A stretch of DNA of 47,741 bases from positions 1 through 47,741 of the IMG/VR virus record IMGVR_UViG_3300042876_000426. The stretch is one strand, 5' to 3'. Every line of letters starts with the position of its first letter. The first letter of the stretch is position 1. The position numbers and the translations under genes are program-made. The notes under the pieces are model-generated. The model saw nothing but the letters and a program-made list of their open reading frames with translations, did not search any database and had not been told where the DNA came from. This DNA comes from a virus. Positions 38,423-47,356 of this stretch are shown here, piece by piece.

Positions 38423-41397
38423 ACACGATTGCTGCCTGGAAATTGACCAACTTGCGTAAGGATGGCCAGTGGAGCCAGCTATACCTGGCCGGCCTGGAAG
38501 CGCCGCGCGTGGTCATGGCGGCACGCGTCGCACAGGCGTTCCCATCACACGCCAGTTGGGACAACAAGGCGCGGGATGAGATCATGCAAGTGACCTTCGA
38601 AACGGTGACAAGCGGTTCTTACAGCGCGGTCATCGCGGGGATGACGGTCTGGGTCGGCTCGTCGGCGGGCGCTTGCGATGTTGGTCAGGCGCGCGTTCGC
38701 AAGGTGTCGGAGTCGGAGCCGACCATTTTATACATTGGAGAGGAAAGCGATATCGACTGGGACAGGGGTCTATACCTGACCGTAATTGATGAGTTCGGGT
38801 TGTGGGCCAAACATGCCAAGATCATCAGCGAAATTCCATACATGGACGGCGACATCGCATATAGTGACCAGCACCTGTATATCAATCCTGTTCCTGTAAT
38901 GGGCAGTGACGCGGTGCTGGACGTGACTGCCTATCCTGCCACGCTTGCCCTGGATGGGTCCAATTCGTGGCTGTTCGATTCGGCTGTCGAGAGTTATTTG
39001 TGGACAGCCTCGGCTGGCACACTTTCAAACAGCGCCTCGGCCACGCCGACACTCACAGTGGCGTCCTATCCTTCGGGCGGAGTGATCCGATTATCGCTCA
39101 CCGTTACAGCAGTCATCACAGGCAAAACAAAAACGGGCTACCGCTACGTATACGTCTACGACACCACCCATCGGCCAGAGACAGTTTTTCAGGTCGGCTC
39201 CCTTGCGTGCGATATGGAATCGGGTGGATGGGAATTCGATGTGACGATGGCAGGAGACGCCGCTTATGTGCGCGACCGCGCTAAGGTGATCCTATTTTCC
39301 CGTGATTATTATGGATCATCCCGCGTCGAGATGGGACAGCAGATCGGCCGTGAAAACATCGTCTGCATTGGATGGATCGACGGCGAAACCATTCAATATA
39401 ACCCGAATGAAAATTCCGTTTCGTTCAGCGTGAAGGGTCCGCAGTTCTGGCTGAACCGTATGCCTGGCTTCCCACCTGGTGTGGAAATGAATCCGACGCC
39501 AGCATGGACATCCTTCCCCACCCTAACGGTAGATAAGGCGCTTTGGCACCTGCTCGAATGGCGCAGCACGGCTACCGCGGTAATGGACATTACACTGACG
39601 GGAAATTCGCTCTACGCATCTGCTTTTGAAGTGCCCGCCGAATCGCTCTGGCAGCAGATCATTGAAATAGCGCAGACATCCATTCTAGCGGTTCCATGTT
39701 GTGACCTTTTCGGTCGGTTCTTTATTGGAATTGATCCGCAATATACACCTGTTGCAGATAGAAATATCCCCGAGGTAATGCGGATTGAAAAGAGCGACTG
39801 GTCGGACGCGCTCCAGATCGAGAGCGCCATTGTAGACACAACGGCAATGCTCGATCTATCGGGCGTGGCAGTGCGGCCCTACTCCACGGCGTTGCCGTTC
39901 TTTTCGCTTGCGCCTGGTCATGTGTTTCGGCGATATGGCGAGGTCGAGACGCTGGATAGGTTATTGCTGGAATCGCAGGCGCAAGCCAATGAATTGGCCG
40001 GCCTGGTGATGGGGCGCAAGAATAACCCGATCCCATCAATGGATATTACGCTGGCGGCCAACAACCGCCTGATCGACATCGCACCGTTCAATTATCTTTT
40101 ACTCACGATTGAAGCGGCGGACAATAACCGCGGCATGGAGTTCGATGGCAGGGTGATTCCGCGCTCGATTTCCGTGGAATGGGATAGTGAATCTGGCTTC
40201 TTAAAACATACGCTTACCGTGGAGCCTGAATCCTTCCCTACGCTGGCCATCACGGGCGACCCGCCCTCGGTCGCGCCAAATCCGCCAACCCCACCCACAC
40301 CTAGCACTCCCCCACCTCCACCCATTGGCGGCGGCATTCCCATTGACGGCGTAAAGGAAGTAATCATTGCAACCACCGATTACGGAATTCTGTACACCGT
40401 GAACTTTGATGATGACGAGCCGCAATGGTTTTATATGAACGCGGGCATGACTGAAAACGAAACAAAAAACGTGGTCAAGTTTTGGATAACCGCCGATGGA
40501 GCAATCTTCGCCCTGGTGACAACTGATGTTGGAAAAGGAACAACATCAGGGAAGGACCGGGTGTATGTAGCGTATGGTCTTGGCTCCACTTGGTATTCAC
40601 TAATTGACGGTCCATCGTCCAATATCGAAAAACCGATGGAGCATCCCATCATCGGCTTCGGCGTGGATGACGTTGGAAATTGCATCGCCATCCTGCTCGA
40701 TGACCAGTTAGACAATCACCTGTTCGGGACAGCGCATGTGTTCGCTGGCAATTCAGGAGGCGTCGGAAAAACCGACAGCTGGGACGAGGTGCAGCGGCAT
40801 TTTAGCGAGTTGACCAGCAACGGCACCTGGCTTTTTGTGAACAGCCACCGTGTTGGTTTGTCGGCGGAGGCGGCGGTAACGACACTGGATGGCGGCGGTG
40901 AAGTTGCCCTGGCGAATCAGAAAATCTTAATTGATGGAGATGGAGTGATCCTATCTGGACTGACCCTGCAATATCGAGCAGGCGGGATCGTTGCCTGCTC
41001 CCTGAGTGGCGGAGGATACCTGTACATTACAGGAGACAACGGTACCAATTGGGAAAAGGTTGACACAGCGGCCAGCGACGTGGTTGGAGTGCAGACACCC
41101 TGCGCGTTATGTCAATCTCCATCTGGAATAATTTCTGGAAATGGCAACGTGGCAGAAGTGGGAAAACAGACTTCCGACTTGGGTTATACGTGGGCCGCGC
41201 TGGGAACAGTTACAACTGGATTCAGACGCTGGGCAAACGGCGGTGATGATGTGAAATGGTTGGCGGCTAAAGATGCCGAAGTATGGTTTACGGAAAACAA
41301 CGGCCTGATCTGGCATGATAAAACTGGAAACCTGCAGGATGTTGCGCCCGCTTGCAACATTGACTTGATCAACGTGGTGGGGTTTGCAGCAGAATGA
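38419..41397 (+). CDS. Tail hub/spike protein with PKD-like domain and beta-propeller-like C-terminus
   Basis: The product is 992 residues from a GTG start (overlap with the previous stop). Residues 1-155 are a small beta domain. About 160-255 resembles a PKD/Ig domain (YPATLALDGSNSW, SYLWTASAGTLS, SLTVTA). The middle, 260-610, looks like a tail hub (GWEFDVTMAGDAAYVRDRAK, WQQIIEIAQTSILAVPCCDL, MDITLAANNRLIDIAPFNYL). A Pro/Thr-rich linker at about 614-640 leads to a repeat-rich part (VKEVIIATTDYGILYTVNFD, GWTNWEKVD-like GTNWEKVDTAASDV) that resembles a BNR-type beta-propeller. It probably mediates attachment or glycan contact. Confidence 0.7.
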   Translation: MNTIAAWKLTNLRKDGQWSQLYLAGLEAPRVVMAARVAQAFPSHASWDNKARDEIMQVTFETVTSGSYSAVIAGMTVWVGSSAGACDVGQARVRKVSESEPTILYIGEESDIDWDRGLYLTVIDEFGLWAKHAKIISEIPYMDGDIAYSDQHLYINPVPVMGSDAVLDVTAYPATLALDGSNSWLFDSAVESYLWTASAGTLSNSASATPTLTVASYPSGGVIRLSLTVTAVITGKTKTGYRYVYVYDTTHRPETVFQVGSLACDMESGGWEFDVTMAGDAAYVRDRAKVILFSRDYYGSSRVEMGQQIGRENIVCIGWIDGETIQYNPNENSVSFSVKGPQFWLNRMPGFPPGVEMNPTPAWTSFPTLTVDKALWHLLEWRSTATAVMDITLTGNSLYASAFEVPAESLWQQIIEIAQTSILAVPCCDLFGRFFIGIDPQYTPVADRNIPEVMRIEKSDWSDALQIESAIVDTTAMLDLSGVAVRPYSTALPFFSLAPGHVFRRYGEVETLDRLLLESQAQANELAGLVMGRKNNPIPSMDITLAANNRLIDIAPFNYLLLTIEAADNNRGMEFDGRVIPRSISVEWDSESGFLKHTLTVEPESFPTLAITGDPPSVAPNPPTPPTPSTPPPPPIGGGIPIDGVKEVIIATTDYGILYTVNFDDDEPQWFYMNAGMTENETKNVVKFWITADGAIFALVTTDVGKGTTSGKDRVYVAYGLGSTWYSLIDGPSSNIEKPMEHPIIGFGVDDVGNCIAILLDDQLDNHLFGTAHVFAGNSGGVGKTDSWDEVQRHFSELTSNGTWLFVNSHRVGLSAEAAVTTLDGGGEVALANQKILIDGDGVILSGLTLQYRAGGIVACSLSGGGYLYITGDNGTNWEKVDTAASDVVGVQTPCALCQSPSGIISGNGNVAEVGKQTSDLGYTWAALGTVTTGFRRWANGGDDVKWLAAKDAEVWFTENNGLIWHDKTGNLQDVAPACNIDLINVVGFAAE

Positions 41398-43397
41398 AAA
41401 ATAAAAAATTCTCGCAGTCCTTGAAGCGTTCGATTCGAAAACAGGTGGACGTAAAATCCTGGCCGGCCACCATCGTTTCGGCTGGGAAAAAGGCTCCATT
41501 CACCAAGGTGAAATTTACCAACGGTGCCACAATGGATGTTCTCAACCTGAAGGTTGCCAACATCACAGGCGTAAAGGTGCGCGTGGGATACGACCCCCTT
41601 CTGCCAGGGCAGTTACAAGTGCTTGGTGTTCGGGAGATCATCTCTCCGAATGGATCCGCAAACGCATGGCAATATTTCCTGCCGAACCATCATAGAACGC
41701 ACGAATATCCCAACCATGACGTGGTTTGGGTGGACGGTGCGCAGATCATGCCGCTGAATGTGCTGCCGTTGGAAGATGGTTTGAGTGTACGCGTGTACGG
41801 TTCAGTGGTGTGGAACGGCACGAACTGGTATTTTTACCAGGGAGAAGATGTCGATCTATCCAGTTACAAACCGGCTAATGGTGCGCTGTGGCTGTTGCTT
41901 TCGATCGATCCAGACGGCGAAACGCAACTGGTCATTACCACAGGGACAACGCAAGGGTCGCGCGGCGTGTTGAAGGATACAGACATCCCAACAACGCCCG
42001 TGGGAAATATTCCCGTGGCGGCGGTTATGCTTTACGCAGGCCAGGTGATCATCTCGCGTGATACGCGCGCAGGCAAACGCAACGATATTGTGGACATGCG
42101 CTGGGGAAACTGTCCCACCGTGAGCGCTACCCCATTTCCGACGGGCGGCACTGAAGGGCAGGTGCTTGCAAAGGCCAGCAACAATGACTATGACGTGGAA
42201 TGGGCGGACGTTTCTGGCGGGGGTGGAGGCACGGTCCAGTTTGCAGTGGATGGCGCTCTCGCAGCTCTACCCAATGTTCCCAATGCCTTTGTCGTGGTCG
42301 CGGATACGGTCATTCCATCGTGGCGCATCTACCTGAAGAATACAGGGACGGCAGGCTCGACCATCGTTGATATCAACAAGAACGGGACGACCATTTTTAC
42401 TACGCAGGCAAACAGGCCGACGGTGGCATATAACGATGCCGACCAACAAGCGATTAATGCGCCAGATGTGACCGACTTCGTGGCGGGGGACGTCATCACC
42501 CTCGACATTGATCAGTCTGCCACGGGCGCAGCGGACCTGGTTTGCGTGGGAGGCGCGTTTGGTGGGACCACACCGGCGGCGACGATTGTCAACGATGCCG
42601 CATACGGATCAGATTGGGATGGAGATAACACCCATGCCCCCAGCCGAAACGCAGTTTTTGACAAAATCAATAGCATGACAGATCCGTCAGCGTTGGTGGA
42701 TGATGCCGCGTATGGAGCGGGTTGGGACGGCGACACGAGTCGTGCCCCCAGTAAGAACGCGGTGTATGACAAAATTCAAGCCATCACATCTGCCGTGAAC
42801 GACGATGCCTATGGCGTCGGCTGGGATAGCGATACCACGCACGCCCCCAGCAAGAACGCAATCTACGACAAGATCGAATCCATGCCGGCGCCATCGTCGG
42901 CGGTGAGCGACGCGGCGTATGGTGCAGGCTGGAATGGGGTAACTTCGCAGGCTCCCAGCAAGAACGCGGTTTACGACAAACTCGAAGCGATGATCAACGA
43001 CACCGCTTATGCAGACACATGGGATGCCGACACGACGCACGCTCCCAGCAAAAACACCATTTACGACATCATCGAAACGGTGAGATCGTTGATCTTCCAT
43101 CTGCAACAATCGCTTTCTTCTCTGCGCGCCGTTGCGTATAGCATCGTCTCGAGCGCGGCCTATGGTACAGGGTGGGGAAGCGACAGCCAACACGCACCCA
43201 GCATGAAGGCAGTGTACGACAAGATCGAGACGATGGCGTCCACATCCTCGGTGGATGACAGCGCATATAGTTCTGATTGGAACGGCGACGCGACGCACTC
43301 GCCCAGCCGCAACGCGCTATACGACAAGATCGAAACGCTTGGCAGCAGCGTTCCCACTGTCTCAAATAACATCATTGAAATACAGGTTTTTGGTTAG
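41394..43397 (+). CDS. Tail fibre protein with seven 'AYGxxWDGDxxxAPSKNAVYDKIE' repeats
   Basis: The product is 667 residues, coupled by ATGA overlap. The first 390 hold a baseplate-type anchor (KVRVGYDPLLPGQLQVLGVR, WQYFLPNHHRTHEYP) and a small beta domain. From about residue 397 seven tandem repeats follow, of about 30-38 residues each, the fifth being followed by a 25-residue insert. The pattern is found in tail fibres of many phages and forms a trimeric helix or beta shaft. It places the receptor-binding tip away from the tail. The next three genes probably make up the tip. Confidence 0.82.
   Translation: MKNKKFSQSLKRSIRKQVDVKSWPATIVSAGKKAPFTKVKFTNGATMDVLNLKVANITGVKVRVGYDPLLPGQLQVLGVREIISPNGSANAWQYFLPNHHRTHEYPNHDVVWVDGAQIMPLNVLPLEDGLSVRVYGSVVWNGTNWYFYQGEDVDLSSYKPANGALWLLLSIDPDGETQLVITTGTTQGSRGVLKDTDIPTTPVGNIPVAAVMLYAGQVIISRDTRAGKRNDIVDMRWGNCPTVSATPFPTGGTEGQVLAKASNNDYDVEWADVSGGGGGTVQFAVDGALAALPNVPNAFVVVADTVIPSWRIYLKNTGTAGSTIVDINKNGTTIFTTQANRPTVAYNDADQQAINAPDVTDFVAGDVITLDIDQSATGAADLVCVGGAFGGTTPAATIVNDAAYGSDWDGDNTHAPSRNAVFDKINSMTDPSALVDDAAYGAGWDGDTSRAPSKNAVYDKIQAITSAVNDDAYGVGWDSDTTHAPSKNAIYDKIESMPAPSSAVSDAAYGAGWNGVTSQAPSKNAVYDKLEAMINDTAYADTWDADTTHAPSKNTIYDIIETVRSLIFHLQQSLSSLRAVAYSIVSSAAYGTGWGSDSQHAPSMKAVYDKIETMASTSSVDDSAYSSDWNGDATHSPSRNALYDKIETLGSSVPTVSNNIIEIQVFG
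42584..43345 (+). repeat. Seven degenerate tandem repeats in the fibre gene
   Basis: Units encode V-N/D-D-A-A-Y-G-x-x-W-D-G-D-T-x-x-A-P-S-K-N-A-V-Y-D-K-I-E. DNA copies differ by many synonymous changes, so the repeats are old, not a recent tandem duplication. Repeat five is extended (VRSLIFHLQQSLSSLRAVAY), perhaps a hinge. Confidence 0.85.
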
Positions 43398-43406
43398 GAG
43401 ATTCGC

Positions 43407-43760
43407 ATGGCTTCTTTTTCAAAACATTTGCTATCTGGCAGCACAAACGGAAAGGCCATCAAGGTGGCCGCAAACGCATCCGCGGGCACAACCATTCACA
43501 CGGCCGTCAGTGGAACATCTGATTTTGACGAAATATGGTTATGGTGCGTGAACACCAGTGCTGCAGCGGTTAAGTTGTCAATTGAATGGGGGGAAACAAC
43601 AGCGCCAGATGGAAACATCGAACAAACCATTCCGGGTGAAAGCGGCCTTTTTCTCGTTGTCCCTGGACTGTTACTGCAAAATGGCCTTGTTGTGACTGCG
43701 TTCGCCGGATCTGCAAACGTTCTTACGATACACGGATATGTGAACAGAATAACTGCATGA
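43407..43760 (+). CDS. Small tail fibre-associated structural protein
   Basis: The product is 117 residues with GGAGATTCGC before its ATG. SFSKHLLSGSTNGKAIKVAA, then GTTIHTAVSGTSDFDEIWLW, VKLSIEWGE and IPGESGLFLVVPGLLLQNGL follow a pattern I recognise from small proteins next to phage tail fibres. It is beta-rich and probably caps or joins fibre subunits. The stop overlaps the next start (ATGA). Confidence 0.7.
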   Translation: MASFSKHLLSGSTNGKAIKVAANASAGTTIHTAVSGTSDFDEIWLWCVNTSAAAVKLSIEWGETTAPDGNIEQTIPGESGLFLVVPGLLLQNGLVVTAFAGSANVLTIHGYVNRITA

Positions 43761-44320
43761 CAACACGCGCTGGAAGTATGATGCTTCGTTCTGCCCCGAC
43801 GGTGTTTTCGAGAACATCCATTTCGGCGTGCATTAATCCGACTCTGGTTACCGCTGGACAGGATGCTACAAACTCAAATTCTGCATTGCGGTATCGAGCT
43901 ACTGGAATAGTGTATGTGACGCGACCATTTGTGATTTCATCCTTGAAGTGGGATTTTTACGCAAACGGGACGTATGATTTTCAATTCGTGGATGGAACAG
44001 GAGCAACTCCGAATATTTTGTATACATTGGCGTCTGGCGTTTCCTGCTTGGGTACTGCGTCTGGAACTGGAACAGAGAACTCAATAACTGTAGCGCCAGA
44101 GATTTTGATGTTGCCGGGGAAACATTATTTGTCCGCCTACACATCCACTGCTGTTGGATGGGTAAGAAAAGGCACGGTCGGGAATGAATACGAGAACGGC
44201 GCTTTTTATTTTGAGCTTCTTTACGTTGATGGTTCAGCGGCAGGCTCCCTACCAACAAAGTTTGTAGGACGTTACGTTGATCTAGTTGGATTGTTCAACT
44301 ATCAACCGAACAAGGTGTAG
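43757..44320 (+). CDS. Hypothetical tail-fibre region protein
   Basis: The product is 187 residues, Ser/Thr/Gly-rich and beta-type (SLKWDFYANGTYDFQFVDGT, ASGTGTENSITVAPEILMLP, KHYLSAYTSTAVGWVRKGTV), with the sequence character of a jelly-roll or lectin-like fold. The likely role is part of the fibre tip or receptor contact. I do not recognise a family. It is coupled to the preceding gene and ends five bases before the next start. Confidence 0.6.
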   Translation: MTTRAGSMMLRSAPTVFSRTSISACINPTLVTAGQDATNSNSALRYRATGIVYVTRPFVISSLKWDFYANGTYDFQFVDGTGATPNILYTLASGVSCLGTASGTGTENSITVAPEILMLPGKHYLSAYTSTAVGWVRKGTVGNEYENGAFYFELLYVDGSAAGSLPTKFVGRYVDLVGLFNYQPNKV

Positions 44321-44324
44321 CAGT

Positions 44325-46667
44325 ATGCAAAATAATGATACTCAACTTGGCAGGCCGCAGGTATTGTTCAAAGATACCAAGGCGAATATTGAAGCCATAA
44401 CAGGATTGTCTGAAGCGGCAATAGCCTATGCGTTTGATGCGAATGAAGTCGGCACGTATGATGGTTCGTCTTGGACGTGGGTACAGAGCGGAAACGATGT
44501 CAGGTTTTATACGAACTGGCTTGGCATCGTGCGGGACGTTTACCAATCTCCTCCTCCGGTTTATGTGATTGGAGTAGGAGAACGTGTTTGGATACATGAT
44601 GCCGGCGGTGGGCTAAGCGGAGACTTTGTCGGCCATAACGATGAGATTGCATATCGTACCGGCACAAGCACGTGGATTTATCACGCCCCTGTAAGTGGAG
44701 ATGCGTTTTTCTTAGATTCCAACAACGTACCTTATATTTATTTGTCAGGTATTTGGGGAACGCTAAAAGCAGACCCTTACGCGCACGCCACTCGACATGT
44801 AACAGGAGGAACGGATGTCATTGCAAATGCCGTTCCAGGTGGAAACGCTGGGCTTATGTCCGGTGCCGACAAGACAAAGTTGGATGGCATCGCTAATGGC
44901 GCTCTTTCAACACACGACCACTCAGGAGCGGGAGCAGGCGGAACAACGCTGCAGGTTGACAAGGATATTTATCGTTTTGGTTTTATAGCATCTTACGATG
45001 GGACGCAGGAAACTACGATCTCGTACGACGGAGCCAATATATTCACTCTGGCGCCCACCGGATCCTCGTGGAGCTATTATCGCGACGGTATAAAGCACAC
45101 TATTTCGGGAAGTAAAACTGTGACCTTGAGTGGCAGTCCGCCCGCCACAAAAGGACTGTATTTTATTTATATCGACTCGACCAGCGGAACGTTAGTTGCA
45201 GATACGTCTGGATGGAACCTGGAAGATACAAAGGTTCCCGTTGCGACAATAGAATGGGACAACGCCATGACGCCAAAATATTGGCTGTCTGATGAGCGCC
45301 ATACAGTGGCAATTGATAGACGTTTCCATTTTGAACACCACTTTTCAGACGGCACAGAAGTCGCCACATTCCCCGTGTTGTCTGGGTATTCGGTTGCACC
45401 GGCTGTTCCTACCGATGCAAACAATACATTTGCGGTAGCTCAATCAGTTGTCATTGATGAGGATTTGAAGCACGTTATCTCTGCGTTGCCCGATGGCGAC
45501 GGAACAAGCCCCAATTACATCACTGACTACCGAACTGCTGCTGATGCGTGGGTATGGGTAAAGTCCATCATGCCGTATCGGTACACAGTTGGTGGATATA
45601 TCCAATGGGATAACGCCGGCACCATGACAGAGGGGAGCGGAAATAAGTTCTATGTGACCTACCTGCTTTTGGCGAACCGCCAAGGAGATGGGGCAATTAC
45701 TCAAATTCATGGGCAGGCTGAATATGCCACCCTTGCGGCGGCGCAGGCGTCCACATTTGCCAGCCTGGCAAAAACAAAAATAAACATTGCCGAATTCGTG
45801 GCTTGCTGGCAGATCGTTTGGGAAACATCTGCCGCATATACCACGAAAGGTAAATGCCGCATGGCTGCTGAGCCTCGTTCCATTTCGGTTTCCGCAAGCG
45901 GAGCCGGCGGAGCAGGAGCGGTTGACCATGAATCGTTGACCGGGCTGCAAGGCGGGGGAGTGGGCGACCATTCACACTTAACTGCCGTGCAAGCCACCGG
46001 CCTGACAGGCGGAGGAGCGACAACCCTTCATTCCCATGCCGCTTCGAAGCTGGACGACCTGGCCGCGCCGGATGACAACACGGACCTAAACGCGTCAACA
46101 GCAACACACGGGTTGATGCTGAAAGCCGTTGCCCCGGCAGCTGGATCTCGTAACATCCCCGCAATCGACAATGCCGAAACGGTCTTCAAAATGGCCGCTC
46201 TTTTCGACGCCACCAACCCGGCCAACCTCGGGGTTGCTTCTCCAGGAACGCAATTGGCTGCGGCGAGACGCGATCATGTTCATGCCATGCCGACCGCCGC
46301 GGATGTAGGTGCAATACCTACCACAGGCGGTACGGTCAATGGAGGCCTGGCTCTGGATGGCTTTTTCACCTTTAACCGAGGATCGGCGACCATTTCCGGC
46401 GATGCCATTACTGCCACGGCGTCGTTTATGGCAATTGATACAGAAGGTGGAGCGGCAGCAGATAACCTGGCGACGATCAACGGACAGTCGGCAGGTCGGT
46501 TACTTATTCTTCAATCCACAAGCAATAGTCGTGACATTACTGTTAAGACAACAGGAAATATAAAACTCCCTGTCGACCGAGTACTGAACAATATTTACGA
46601 TAAGTTGTTTCTGATTGCCGACAACACAAACTGGTATGAGCTTGTGTTCTCGGACAACGGAACGTAA
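44325..46667 (+). CDS. Large tail fibre protein with His-rich (HxH) segments
   Basis: The product is 780 residues from the ATG at 44325 after AAGGTGTAGCAGT. N-terminal: fibre-type repeats with 'YDGSSWTWV' and 'STWIYH'. Segments such as LSTHDHSGAGAGGTTLQVDK, DHESLTGLQGGGVGDHSHLT and TTLHSHAASKLDDLAAPDD are typical fibre motifs, where HxH triads can bind iron along the shaft in long tail fibres. A middle of about 350 residues is beta-rich. The end (GSTNSRDITVKTTGNIKLPV-like ...SNSRDITVKTTGNIKLPVDR) resembles a C-terminal fibre tip. It probably holds the receptor-binding domain. Confidence 0.78.
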   Translation: MQNNDTQLGRPQVLFKDTKANIEAITGLSEAAIAYAFDANEVGTYDGSSWTWVQSGNDVRFYTNWLGIVRDVYQSPPPVYVIGVGERVWIHDAGGGLSGDFVGHNDEIAYRTGTSTWIYHAPVSGDAFFLDSNNVPYIYLSGIWGTLKADPYAHATRHVTGGTDVIANAVPGGNAGLMSGADKTKLDGIANGALSTHDHSGAGAGGTTLQVDKDIYRFGFIASYDGTQETTISYDGANIFTLAPTGSSWSYYRDGIKHTISGSKTVTLSGSPPATKGLYFIYIDSTSGTLVADTSGWNLEDTKVPVATIEWDNAMTPKYWLSDERHTVAIDRRFHFEHHFSDGTEVATFPVLSGYSVAPAVPTDANNTFAVAQSVVIDEDLKHVISALPDGDGTSPNYITDYRTAADAWVWVKSIMPYRYTVGGYIQWDNAGTMTEGSGNKFYVTYLLLANRQGDGAITQIHGQAEYATLAAAQASTFASLAKTKINIAEFVACWQIVWETSAAYTTKGKCRMAAEPRSISVSASGAGGAGAVDHESLTGLQGGGVGDHSHLTAVQATGLTGGGATTLHSHAASKLDDLAAPDDNTDLNASTATHGLMLKAVAPAAGSRNIPAIDNAETVFKMAALFDATNPANLGVASPGTQLAAARRDHVHAMPTAADVGAIPTTGGTVNGGLALDGFFTFNRGSATISGDAITATASFMAIDTEGGAAADNLATINGQSAGRLLILQSTSNSRDITVKTTGNIKLPVDRVLNNIYDKLFLIADNTNWYELVFSDNGT

Positions 46668-46689
46668 ATCTTTGAACTGGAGACAAAAA

Positions 46690-47328
46690 ATGCAAAAAGT
46701 CTTAAACACTACGTTTGAAGCAGATGTTTTATCAGACCCGAATGTTTCGCTGGTTGGGTCGTATCTCTATGACGCCCTAAATCCTCTATCCGGCGACCGA
46801 TCCCTTCGCATGTCAACTGACCCATCCGAGGAGCCATTCTACTTCTGGTTTTGGCGCTACAACCTTCCGCTCATGGCGGGTATCGTACGACTGGAAGCCA
46901 CCGCCGCAATGAACAATAACATGCGCTCCTTTGGAGTTGGGTGGCGCATCATCAAAAACAACATGCTCGCCATCATGTTTGTTCGGATCAATTACGCCAC
47001 TAACTGCATCGAGTTAGTTCAGAACACCGAGCCGCACATCTGGCAGACGATATCATCGCCCGTCCCGATGTCTCTTCGTAGCAATAACCCACTTCGCCCG
47101 TTCCGTTTCTCTTTGGATGTAGACGTGGATACCTTACGCTACAAGCGGGTGGAAGTGCATGATTTTCTTTGTCGTACCCTTCCGAATTCGTTCGCTTACG
47201 ATTTGGATATTCCCAACACCCCCACCGCCTTCCCATCCATTGATAGCATGACGGTGAAGATAAATCCCCAGGGAGAAAACGGCCTGATCGGTACCACATG
47301 GATGGATGAAGTAACCGTCTGGAATTGA
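46690..47328 (+). CDS. Hypothetical tail-associated protein
   Basis: The product is 212 residues from the ATG at 46690 (ACTGGAGACAAAA ribosome site). A longer frame from 46615 is rejected because it overlaps the preceding gene. The sequence is beta-rich with several aromatic residues (FYFWFWRYNLPLMAGIVRLE, GVGWRIIKNNMLAIMFVRIN, FRFSLDVDVDTLRYKRVEVH), reminiscent of carbohydrate-binding jelly rolls (LamG/concanavalin-like). The position between fibre and lysozyme suggests a receptor-binding or tip protein. Confidence 0.6.
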   Translation: MQKVLNTTFEADVLSDPNVSLVGSYLYDALNPLSGDRSLRMSTDPSEEPFYFWFWRYNLPLMAGIVRLEATAAMNNNMRSFGVGWRIIKNNMLAIMFVRINYATNCIELVQNTEPHIWQTISSPVPMSLRSNNPLRPFRFSLDVDVDTLRYKRVEVHDFLCRTLPNSFAYDLDIPNTPTAFPSIDSMTVKINPQGENGLIGTTWMDEVTVWN

Positions 47329-47356
47329 GTCAAAACTTTAATGTGGAGATAAAACC

